Assembly (NCBI GenBank): GCA_015490105.1
Contig: WFYK01000130.1
Span: 1-5,006, forward strand
Source of the DNA: Aquificaceae bacterium
GTDB lineage: Bacteria; Aquificota; Aquificia; Aquificales; Aquificaceae
DNA: 5,006 nt
Direction: 5' to 3'
Each line of letters starts with the position of its first letter. Position 1 is the stretch's first letter. Made by a program: the position numbers and the translations under genes. Below are positions 1 through 5,006 of the stretch, in pieces. A model generated the notes under the pieces. The model saw only the letters and a list, made by a program, of their open reading frames with translations. It was not told where the DNA came from and made no database searches.

Positions 1-280
1 GGAGAGCGGGCTCGGTAAAGGGGGAAGTTTGGAAAATACCTTGGTTATCGGAGAAGAAGGAGCTATCAACAAGGAGGGATTGCGGTATAAAGACGAACCC
101 GCAAGGCATAAAGTCCTCGACTTGGTGGGAGACCTATACCTCTTGGGTGCGTCGGTGAGAGGTAAGTTCATATCCTTTATGGGAGGCCATACCCTGAACT
201 ACATGCTCGTGAAAGCTATAAAGGAGTCCTTAGAAAGAGAAAGATCGGTTCATGATCCTCTCGTAGAAGCTCTTGGGTAG
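1..280 (+). CDS. lpxC: UDP-3-O-acyl-N-acetylglucosamine deacetylase LpxC, C-terminal part (5' end outside window)
   Basis: Zinc-dependent deacetylase of the committed step of lipid A synthesis, acting in the cytoplasm on UDP-3-O-acyl-GlcNAc. The frame is open from base 2 to a TAG at 278-280, giving 92 residues. It begins ESGLGKGGSLENTLV, a classic LpxC stretch, so the TTG at 29 is an internal Leu and not a start. Visible key residues (fragment numbering) are His36 and Asp40 in RHKVLD, which are two of the three zinc ligands, Lys37, and His63 in GGHTLN, the catalytic histidine. They sit at the same spacing as His238, Asp242 and His265 of the A. aeolicus enzyme, an offset of 202, so the whole protein should be about 294 residues, close to the family length. 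Domain I and the third zinc ligand lie upstream of the window. The last 16 codons and the stop overlap the 3' end of the convergent speE. An LpxC implies a lipid A-bearing outer membrane. Confidence 0.95.
   Translation, partial: ESGLGKGGSLENTLVIGEEGAINKEGLRYKDEPARHKVLDLVGDLYLLGASVRGKFISFMGGHTLNYMLVKAIKESLERERSVHDPLVEALG
230..280. other. Convergent coding overlap of lpxC and speE, codons in register
   Basis: The speE stop (TAA on the minus strand, 230-232) lies inside lpxC, and the lpxC stop (TAG, 278-280) lies inside speE. This makes 51 bp coding on both strands. The two frames are aligned codon to codon: each lpxC codon is the exact reverse complement of a speE codon, for example Glu GAA opposite Phe TTC, Arg AGA opposite Ser TCT, and the lpxC stop TAG opposite speE Leu265 CTA. 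It covers the last 16 residues of each protein. The FSF/RSF tail of SpeE is thus forced by the acidic/basic LpxC tail. No hairpin followed by a T-run is visible between or beyond the two stops. Confidence 0.9.
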
Positions 281-1072
281 GAAGGCGTGTCTGTGCATGT
301 CTTCCGAGTAGATCTTCGTTTTTACTTTAACCTCTCTCGAAGGTTCCCTCACGGGATGTTTCTTAGAGGCTATGGAGTAGGTCCACCAGTATCCCGCGTA
401 TATGGGGACGACCGAAGTGTAGAGGTCCACCAGTGGGAAAACCCTCCTGAGGTTGTTTTGAATCTTGACAACCATGTCCAAGTGGTAGTGGATAGACTCC
501 GTCTGAGCGCAGAAGATCCCGTCATCTTTCAGGGCTCTGAAGACGAACTTGAAGAATTCCTCGGTAGTAAGAACATGAGCAAAGCCTACCGGATCCGTTG
601 AGTCTACGATAATCACGTCAAACTCACCCTCGTAATCTTGGACATACTTGTAGCCGTCCTCGTTGACCACGATGGCCCTCGGATCGTCGAAGGAGCAAGA
701 TAGGGTAGGGAAGAACTTTTTAGATACCTCTATAACCTCCTTATCTATATCAACGAGGACCGCTCTCCTTACACTTTCGTGCTTTAGAACCTCTCTGAGT
801 GTTCCTCCGTCCCCTCCGCCGATTATCAAAACATCCTTGGGTTCCGGATGTGCGTGCATGGGGACGTGAGCGAGAAATTCATGATACATAAACTCGTATT
901 TCTCATCCAGCTGGACTACTCCGTCGAGGACAAGGAGCTTCCCGAACTCAGGAGACTCTAAAACCAAAATTTCCTGATACTGGCTCTTTGACTCGTAAAG
1001 AACCTTAGAAACCGCGTAGCAGTGCCTTATAGGTGCGTATGGGTCTCTTTCTATAAAGAAAACATCCTTCAT
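230..1072 (-). CDS. speE: Spermidine synthase-family aminopropyltransferase (SpeE)
   Basis: Cytoplasmic enzyme that transfers the aminopropyl group of decarboxylated S-adenosylmethionine to an amine acceptor, classically putrescine to give spermidine. It has 280 residues, the normal family length. Order: N-terminal beta domain with SQYQEILV (30-37) and FGKLLVLDG (43-51); YHEFLAHVP (63-71); the Rossmann glycine motif GGGDGG (85-90); VDID (107-110) with Asp108 at the ribose-binding acidic position; EDG (138-140) near adenine; DSTDP (157-161), with Asp160 as the expected catalytic aspartate; and YWWTYSIAS near residues 228-236. Compared with typical SpeE it has Tyr59 in place of the Asp of ERDEF, Asp108 in place of Glu, and Phe164 in place of the Pro of DPxGPA, so the acceptor may not be putrescine. 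The ATG at 1072 is fixed by an in-frame TAG two codons upstream. Only a weak GCGG precedes it, with no real Shine-Dalgarno, so a leaderless or very short leader is possible. No speD lies nearby in the window. It is divergent from lysA. Confidence 0.93.
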   Translation of the reverse strand: MKDVFFIERDPYAPIRHCYAVSKVLYESKSQYQEILVLESPEFGKLLVLDGVVQLDEKYEFMYHEFLAHVPMHAHPEPKDVLIIGGGDGGTLREVLKHESVRRAVLVDIDKEVIEVSKKFFPTLSCSFDDPRAIVVNEDGYKYVQDYEGEFDVIIVDSTDPVGFAHVLTTEEFFKFVFRALKDDGIFCAQTESIHYHLDMVVKIQNNLRRVFPLVDLYTSVVPIYAGYWWTYSIASKKHPVREPSREVKVKTKIYSEDMHRHAFLPKSFYERIMNRSFSF

Positions 1073-1114
1073 CCGCTATATATTAGCACAGCAAAGTGTT
1101 AAAGTATTAGGGCT
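1073..1114. promoter_or_regulatory. 42-bp divergent gap between speE and lysA with short direct repeats
   Basis: Both genes start outward from this AT-rich gap, so their promoters must lie in it or in the first codons of the opposite gene. On the minus strand a TAATAT/TATATA stretch (about 1077-1085) sits 5-8 bp before the speE ATG and could be a -10 for a leaderless message. On the plus strand TAAAGT (1100-1105) or TATTAG (1105-1110) are weak -10 candidates for lysA. No good -35 is visible for either. Two direct repeats stand out: TATTAG at 1081-1086 and again at 1105-1110, 24 bp apart, and an 8-bp near-tandem pair AAAGTGTT (1093-1100) / AAAGTATT (1101-1108). No strong Shine-Dalgarno is present on either side. 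The promoter call rests mainly on gene layout. Confidence 0.4.
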
Positions 1115-2383
1115 ATGGAAAGGGAAGAGGTAAAGGCTTTTAATCCATATCTGGAATATGTAGGAGAGGATCTTCATTTAGAAGGCGTCTCCTTGGAAAA
1201 ACTCGCCCGCGAATTCGGGACACCTCTTTACGTTTACAGCGCCTCCTACATAAGGGACAAGATAAGGGCCTACAAAGAAGCTTTCCCGGACGCTCTCGTA
1301 TGCTATGCGGTCAAGGCCAACTTTAACCCTCACGTAGTGGCGGTCGCTTCCAGCGAAGGCGCGGGAGCGGACATAGTTTCCGGAGGAGAGCTTCTGTGTG
1401 CCCTCAAAGGTGGCATTCCTCCCGAGAGGATCGTTTACGCGGGTGTGGGTAAAACCATTGATGAGATAAAGCTCGCGGTTGAAAAAGAAATCCTTATGTT
1501 TAACGTGGAGTCAAGGGAAGAGCTTTATGTCCTTAATAAGGTCGCGGGTGATCTTGGTAAGAAAGCCCGTGTTGCTATCAGGGTAAATCCTGACGTCGAT
1601 CCCAAAACCCACCCCTACATAGCGACAGGTATGAAAAAAAGCAAGTTCGGAGTAGATTTTGAAACCGCCAAGGAAGAATACAAGATAGCGGATAGCCTGG
1701 AAAACCTTGAGGTGGTAGGGATACATTGCCACATAGGTTCTCAGATTTTAGACGTCAGCCCTTACAAAGAAGCGGTAGAGAAGGTGGTTTCCTTATACAA
1801 AGAACTAAGGGAAGAAGGCTTTAACGTAAGGTTCATAGACATAGGAGGGGGCTTGGGTATAAAGTATCGTCCCGAAGACAAGGAACCATCTCCTAAGGAT
1901 CTTGCGGATCAAGTTCTCCCTATTCTAAAAGATGTGGAGGCAAAGGTCATCTTAGAGCCCGGAAGGTCGATCGTGGGTAACGCGGGAGTGCTCCTAACAG
2001 AAGTTCAGTTCGTGAAAGACAAGGGCATAAAGCGCTTCTTTATAGTTGATGCGGGCATGAACGATCTTGTGAGGCCCGCCATATACGATGCTTACCATCA
2101 CATAGTCCCGGTTAAACTCAACGGAAGTTCCTATACGGTTGCGGACGTGGTAGGTCCTATATGCGAAACGGGGGATTTTCTCGCCAAAGACAGACGCCTG
2201 AGGGAAGTTTCAAGAGGGGATATACTGGCGGTTCTTTCCGCGGGAGCCTACGGCATGGCTATGGCTTCTCACTACAACGTCAGGGTAAGACCCGCGGAGG
2301 TGCTGGTAGAAAAAGGAAACTACAAGCTCATAAGAAAACGGGAAGGCTACGAAGATCTCCTCAGACCCTTTGAGGGGTTATAA
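1115..2383 (+). CDS. lysA: Diaminopimelate decarboxylase (LysA)
   Basis: PLP enzyme of the last step of lysine synthesis, converting meso-diaminopimelate to L-lysine and CO2 in the cytoplasm. It has 422 residues, full length, of the fold-type III (alanine racemase-like) group. Visible sites are YAVKAN with Lys67, the Schiff-base lysine; GADIVSGGEL (84-93); HCHIGSQ (204-210), where His206 should stack on the PLP ring; GGGLGI (244-249) and EPGR (281-284), which bind the PLP phosphate; VDAGMNDLVRPA (311-322); GPICETGDFL (347-356) with Cys350 and Glu351, the residues contributed across the dimer; and GAYGMAMASHYN (377-388) with Tyr379. The sequence follows the A. aeolicus enzyme closely from memory. 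The start is the ATG at 1115: an in-frame TAA at 1100 rules out any real extension, and NPYLEY near the start matches that family N-terminus. The ribosome site is weak (TTAGGG). It is the first gene of a run with the small ORF, dapB and mutS2. Confidence 0.97.
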   Translation: MEREEVKAFNPYLEYVGEDLHLEGVSLEKLAREFGTPLYVYSASYIRDKIRAYKEAFPDALVCYAVKANFNPHVVAVASSEGAGADIVSGGELLCALKGGIPPERIVYAGVGKTIDEIKLAVEKEILMFNVESREELYVLNKVAGDLGKKARVAIRVNPDVDPKTHPYIATGMKKSKFGVDFETAKEEYKIADSLENLEVVGIHCHIGSQILDVSPYKEAVEKVVSLYKELREEGFNVRFIDIGGGLGIKYRPEDKEPSPKDLADQVLPILKDVEAKVILEPGRSIVGNAGVLLTEVQFVKDKGIKRFFIVDAGMNDLVRPAIYDAYHHIVPVKLNGSSYTVADVVGPICETGDFLAKDRRLREVSRGDILAVLSAGAYGMAMASHYNVRVRPAEVLVEKGNYKLIRKREGYEDLLRPFEGL

Positions 2384-2388
2384 TCCCT
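2373..2388 (+). promoter_or_regulatory. 16-bp imperfect palindrome containing a perfect TATAAT hexamer at the lysA end
   Basis: AGGGGTTATAATCCCT spans the last lysA codons and its TAA stop. The arms match except for one pair, which is G-U in RNA, so a short hairpin with five pairs and loop UUAUAA could form. No T-run follows, so it is not a convincing terminator. The centre holds TATAAT (2379-2384), a consensus -10. It would place a start near 2391, just upstream of the AGGAGAGGTG ribosome site and 16 nt from the next ATG. No consensus -35 is seen 16-18 bp upstream (about 2356-2361 reads TCTCCT), and there is no TG extension. A weak internal promoter or an operator is possible, and chance is also possible because the site lies partly in codons. 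Confidence 0.3.
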
Positions 2389-2392
2389 AAGC

Positions 2393-2402
2393 AGGAGAGG
2401 TG
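2393..2402 (+). promoter_or_regulatory. Strong Shine-Dalgarno before the 85-residue ORF
   Basis: AGGAGAGGTG ends 4 bases before the ATG at 2407 and is a near-complete match to the anti-Shine-Dalgarno consensus AGGAGGTG. It is far stronger than the sites ahead of lysA or speE, which argues that this small gene is really translated, and well. Confidence 0.75.
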
Positions 2403-2406
2403 TGTT

Positions 2407-2664
2407 ATGGAGAAGAAATACGTTGCGGTTCCTTTCGCCCTCGTGGGACTCTTTACTATGCCCGCAGGATCTAAGGTGGAAGACATGATAAGGGACGACA
2501 TAGAACCCGAAGAGCTCGAAAAGTTCCAAGAGATCTTGGCCAGACTCCTTTTTAAAGAGGGTGTGAAGGTTGCGGTTTACCCATCGATCTTACCGCCCGA
2601 TCAGGCCTCTTCCGCGGTGGAGGAGCTTGAGAAAATGATCTTCGGTGAGGGCAACCATGACTAA
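2407..2664 (+). CDS. Unrecognised small acidic protein encoded between lysA and dapB
   Basis: I do not recognise this 85-residue protein. It opens with a hydrophobic segment (Tyr5 to Gly21, YVAVPFALVGLFTMPAG) carrying two prolines, which is more like a buried strand and turn than a membrane helix or signal peptide. An acidic helix follows (about 25-51, ending in FQEILARLLFKEG), then a strand KVAVYP (54-59), a PPD turn (63-65), and a C-terminal helix QASSAVEELEKMIF (66-79). The pattern suggests a small alpha/beta cytosolic protein; I count 17 acidic against 9 Lys/Arg residues. There are no cysteines, no metal motif and no known catalytic signature. The ATG at 2407 is the only start after the in-frame TGA at 2371, and it has a strong ribosome site. 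It begins 23 bp after the lysA stop and ends 8 bp inside dapB, so it is co-transcribed with, and probably translationally coupled to, the lysine genes. A role in that pathway is only a guess from position. Confidence 0.8.
   Translation: MEKKYVAVPFALVGLFTMPAGSKVEDMIRDDIEPEELEKFQEILARLLFKEGVKVAVYPSILPPDQASSAVEELEKMIFGEGNHD
2644..2650 (+). promoter_or_regulatory. Ribosome binding site that sets the dapB start
   Basis: GGTGAGG lies 6 bases before the ATG at 2657, within the end of the small ORF. A GTG at 2645 in the same frame would add MRA-T ahead of MTKVVVCG, but it overlaps this site itself and has no ribosome site of its own. The Rossmann strand of DapB normally starts within a few residues of the N-terminus, so 2657 is preferred. 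Confidence 0.65.
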
Positions 2665-3451
2665 GGTTGTTGTATGCGGTGCTTTGGGCCGTATGGGGAG
2701 AAGGATAATAAGCTTAGCTCTTGAAGATCCGCAGGTGCAGGTTGTCGGCGGAGTGGAGCACCCAGATTGCATGCCCGCACCCGATTTGGGAGAAGCTCTC
2801 GGAATAGAGAAGCTAAAAGGTGTTCCCCTTAAAACCTCCATAGAAGACCTCTTACCTCTCTGCGATGTGGTTATAGAGTTTTCGGGAAGCCCCACCGCCT
2901 CGGTGGGATACGCGAAGCTGTGTGCCCTTGAAAAGAAAGCCATAGTTATAGGAACGACGGGTTTCTCGCAGGAAGAAGTAGAACAGATAAAAGAAGCTTC
3001 CAAAGAGACCGCGGTTTTACTCTCTCCTAATATGAGCTTGGGGGTCAACTTACTTTTTAGGTTGGTGGAGATAGCAGCTAAGGTTCTAAAGGATAAAAAC
3101 TTTGATGTTGAGGTGGTGGAAGTCCATCACCGCTTCAAAAAGGATGCTCCGAGCGGGACCGCGGTCAAGATCTCTCAGATACTTTCCCAAGTTCTAAACA
3201 GGAAAAGTATAGTCCACGGAAGGGAAGGAGAAGCTCCCAGGAGCGACGATGAGATAGGTGTTTTTGCGGTCAGGGGAGGAGACGTGGTGGGAGACCACAC
3301 GGTATACTTTTTAGGGTTTGGGGAGAGGCTTGAACTTACCCACAGGGCAACTTCGAGGGATACTTTCGCCAAGGGAGCGGTGGAAGCTTCCAAATGGATA
3401 AAAGATAAAGGGCCTGGACTTTATTCCATGTTTGACGTTTTAGGTGTATGA
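2657..3451 (+). CDS. dapB: 4-hydroxy-tetrahydrodipicolinate reductase (DapB)
   Basis: NAD(P)H-dependent reductase of the diaminopimelate/lysine pathway, acting on the DapA product in the cytoplasm. It has 264 residues, normal for the family. The N-terminal Rossmann fold shows VVVCGALGRMGRRI (4-17), the GxxGxxG dinucleotide loop. GGVEH (31-35) follows strand 2: Glu34 sits where the adenosine ribose is held, and His35 where E. coli has Arg39, so NADH/NADPH use may be mixed. IGTTGF (98-103) and SPNMSLGVN (123-131) complete the domain junction. The family signature EVHHRFKKDAPSGTA (155-169) holds the expected catalytic His157 and Lys161 and the substrate loop. RGGDVVGDHTV (206-216) and HRATSRDTFAKGA (229-241) close the tetramerisation/substrate domain. 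I chose ATG 2657 over GTG 2645 (see the ribosome site entry). It overlaps the preceding small gene by 8 bp and mutS2 by 4 bp (ATGA), and shares an operon with lysA, which acts later in the same pathway. Confidence 0.97.
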   Translation: MTKVVVCGALGRMGRRIISLALEDPQVQVVGGVEHPDCMPAPDLGEALGIEKLKGVPLKTSIEDLLPLCDVVIEFSGSPTASVGYAKLCALEKKAIVIGTTGFSQEEVEQIKEASKETAVLLSPNMSLGVNLLFRLVEIAAKVLKDKNFDVEVVEVHHRFKKDAPSGTAVKISQILSQVLNRKSIVHGREGEAPRSDDEIGVFAVRGGDVVGDHTVYFLGFGERLELTHRATSRDTFAKGAVEASKWIKDKGPGLYSMFDVLGV

Positions 3452-5006
3452 GGACTTCTGACCTTGAAAGGTTAGAGTTTCACAAAATAAAGGACCTGCT
3501 CAAAGAACTGTGCCACTCGGAAGCTACCCGCGAGGCAGTAGATTCCCTAAGACCTCTAACCGACCCACAGGAGGTCAAAAGGACGATAGACACGATCAGA
3601 GCTTTTGAAAAGGTCCAGCTTACGCTTTATGAGTTTGAAGATATAAGGGATCTACTCAAAAGATCGAAGGTGGAAGGTGCGGTTCTGGGTGCGGAAGACC
3701 TGCTGAAAATTTTCAAGGTCCTAAAACTCATCAGAAATATTAGAAGATCGATAGGATCCGTTGCGGAAAGGGATGAAAGACTGAGACCCTTATCTAAAAA
3801 GCTTCACCTCTTTTCTTCCTTAGAAAGCCTCATAGAAAGAACCATAGACCAGAGGGGTTATGTAAAGGACAGTGCCAGCGAAGATCTTTCAAGGATAAGG
3901 AAAAGCATAAGGTCCTTAGAAAAAGAGGTAATGTCGAGGCTCGAAAGTCTCTTTAACAGGCCCGATGCGGACAAGATCTTCTCGGACAAGATAGTTACCT
4001 TGAGGAACGGAAGATACGTAGTTCCCGTCAAAACTTCCCAGGTTAGAAAGATCTTCGGTATAGTCCACGGGACTTCCTCTTCGGGATACACAACCTACTT
4101 AGAACCTCAGTTTGTGGTCCAGATAAACAACAGGATAGCGGAGTTAAAAGGAGAGGAAGAAGTAGAGGTAAGGAGAGTTCTTCAGAGGATCACATCCCAC
4201 GTGGGATCTCAAGCGCAGAAGATTTTAGAAAGCTTCAACGCCCTTGTAGAAGTTGACCTTTTGAACGCAAAGAGGGAGCTTGGAAAAAGGTTTGACGGAA
4301 CCTTTCCGAAGTTAGGAGACAAGATAGATCTAAAGGGCGTCAAACATCCCCTTCTGGCTTTAAGCGCAAGGGAGGTAGTTCCCGTTGACATCTCCTTTCA
4401 GGATAGAAAGGGTGTTTTGCTCACTGGCCCTAATACAGGGGGTAAAACTGTAGCTTTGAAGAGTCTCGGGCTTATAGTTTTGATGGTTCAGAGCGGTATA
4501 CCCGTTCCCGTGAACGAAGGAAGCACGTTGAAAGTTTTCAAAAAGGTTTTCGTGGACGTAGGAGACGAACAGAGCATAGAACAGAACCTTTCTACCTTCT
4601 CCTCTCACATGAGAAACATATCCGAGTTCTTAAAAGAAACTGACGAAGAGAGTCTCGTTCTTTTGGACGAGCTGGGAGCGGGAACGGACCCTTCTGAGGG
4701 ATCCGCCTTGGCGATAGGTATTTTGGAGTTTCTTAAAAACAGAGGTTCTTGGGTCTTTGCCAACACCCACCACACACCGGTTAAAGCATACGCGGTAAGT
4801 TCTGACTACTTCCTCCCCGCAACGGTTCTTTTCGATAGAAACTCTCTACAACCTCTATACAGGATAGCTTACGGAATAGTAGGAGAGAGCATGGCTTTGG
4901 AGGTAGCGATCAAGGTAGGTGTGCCTGAGGAGGTTATAAAGGTAGCGAGAGATTTCCTGAAGGGAAGTTTTGAAGAATACACGGATCTTGCCAAAAAGCT
5001 CAGCGA
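3448..5006 (+). CDS. mutS2: MutS2-family ATPase (endonuclease MutS2), 3' end outside window
   Basis: MutS homologue without the mismatch-recognition domain. MutS2 proteins are linked to suppression of homologous recombination and, in Bacillus, to ribosome collision rescue. 519 codons are visible of a usual 750-790. The N-terminus (LEFHKIKDLLKEL, from residue 9) leads straight into the helical core. The core segment RNGRYVVPVKTSQ (195-207), IVHGTSSSGYTTYLEP (214-229) and an acidic coiled-coil stretch follow. The ATPase domain has Walker A GPNTGGKT (327-334, Lys333), DVGDEQSIEQ (370-379), STFSSHM (382-388), Walker B LVLLDE (403-408) followed by GAGTDPSEG (410-418), and the switch THH (440-442) where THY is usual. 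The C-terminal coiled coil and the Smr nuclease domain, if present, lie beyond the window. The start is certain: an in-frame TGA at 3433 leaves ATG 3448 as the only start codon. It overlaps the dapB stop as ATGA, with AGGTG just 1-2 bases upstream, so reinitiation from dapB is likely. Confidence 0.95.
   Translation, partial: MRTSDLERLEFHKIKDLLKELCHSEATREAVDSLRPLTDPQEVKRTIDTIRAFEKVQLTLYEFEDIRDLLKRSKVEGAVLGAEDLLKIFKVLKLIRNIRRSIGSVAERDERLRPLSKKLHLFSSLESLIERTIDQRGYVKDSASEDLSRIRKSIRSLEKEVMSRLESLFNRPDADKIFSDKIVTLRNGRYVVPVKTSQVRKIFGIVHGTSSSGYTTYLEPQFVVQINNRIAELKGEEEVEVRRVLQRITSHVGSQAQKILESFNALVEVDLLNAKRELGKRFDGTFPKLGDKIDLKGVKHPLLALSAREVVPVDISFQDRKGVLLTGPNTGGKTVALKSLGLIVLMVQSGIPVPVNEGSTLKVFKKVFVDVGDEQSIEQNLSTFSSHMRNISEFLKETDEESLVLLDELGAGTDPSEGSALAIGILEFLKNRGSWVFANTHHTPVKAYAVSSDYFLPATVLFDRNSLQPLYRIAYGIVGESMALEVAIKVGVPEEVIKVARDFLKGSFEEYTDLAKKLS

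Noticed and set aside
29..280. A separate short ORF starting at the TTG at 29
   Set aside because: The frame is open to the window edge and the residues before it match LpxC, so this is the LpxC C-terminus and the TTG encodes Leu.
287..601. A plus-strand ORF of 104 codons opposite speE
   Set aside because: It lies wholly antisense to a clear speE, has no ribosome site, and its protein shows no recognisable pattern. It is a shadow of speE codon use.
2373..2388. The hairpin at the lysA stop as an intrinsic terminator
   Set aside because: The stem has only five pairs and no T-run follows. The next gene starts 23 bp after the lysA stop with a strong ribosome site, so termination here is unlikely.
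2645..2656. GTG at 2645 as the dapB start
   Set aside because: It coincides with the likely ribosome site GGTGAGG for ATG 2657, has no ribosome site of its own, and adds residues not expected before the Rossmann strand.
2590..3048. A minus-strand ORF of 152 codons opposite dapB
   Set aside because: It is antisense to strongly motif-supported DapB, with Ser/Pro/Thr-rich low-complexity content typical of a reverse-frame shadow and no ribosome site.
1..5006. A defence, mobile or otherwise new multi-gene system, or RNA genes and CRISPR repeats
   Set aside because: All but short gaps are filled by housekeeping genes with intact motifs. I found no transposase, integrase, terminal repeats, spaced repeats, tRNA-like folds or base-composition break by eye.

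Overview
The window is a gene-dense stretch of a thermophilic Gram-negative bacterial chromosome, most likely from the Aquificaceae (Aquifex/Hydrogenobacter/Thermocrinis type). Three things support this. LpxC and LysA read like the Aquifex aeolicus proteins as I remember them: the catalytic LpxC residues fall at the same spacing, and LysA starts with the same NPYLEY-type N-terminus. The proteins are rich in Lys, Glu, Arg, Ile and Val, with Arg encoded mostly by AGG/AGA and Ile often by ATA, which is typical of hyperthermophiles. GC content looks mid-to-high 40s percent by eye. The genus assignment is inference, since no database search was possible.

Layout: (1) 1-280 (+), the 3' end of lpxC (lipid A biosynthesis). 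(2) 230-1072 (-), speE, a spermidine synthase-family aminopropyltransferase that runs tail-to-tail into lpxC with a 51-bp coding overlap. (3) 1073-1114, a 42-bp divergent gap that should serve both speE and lysA. (4) 1115-2383 (+), lysA. (5) 2407-2664 (+), an unrecognised 85-residue acidic protein. (6) 2657-3451 (+), dapB. (7) 3448-5006 (+), mutS2, cut by the window end before its C-terminal region.

The plus-strand genes lysA, small ORF, dapB and mutS2 are packed as an operon: a 23-bp gap, an 8-bp overlap and a 4-bp ATGA overlap. lysA and dapB encode two steps of diaminopimelate/lysine biosynthesis (the last step, and the reduction of the DHDPS product). The small protein lies inside that pair. 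mutS2, for recombination control or ribosome rescue, follows by apparent translational coupling rather than pathway logic. speE and lpxC feed polyamine and outer-membrane synthesis.

I see no mobile element, CRISPR array, tRNA/rRNA, riboswitch or convincing intrinsic terminator, and no gap over 300 bp. I find no new multi-gene system. The items most worth a second look are the in-register convergent overlap, the unknown small protein between lysA and dapB, a palindrome carrying a TATAAT hexamer just upstream of it, and several substitutions in the SpeE active-site motifs.
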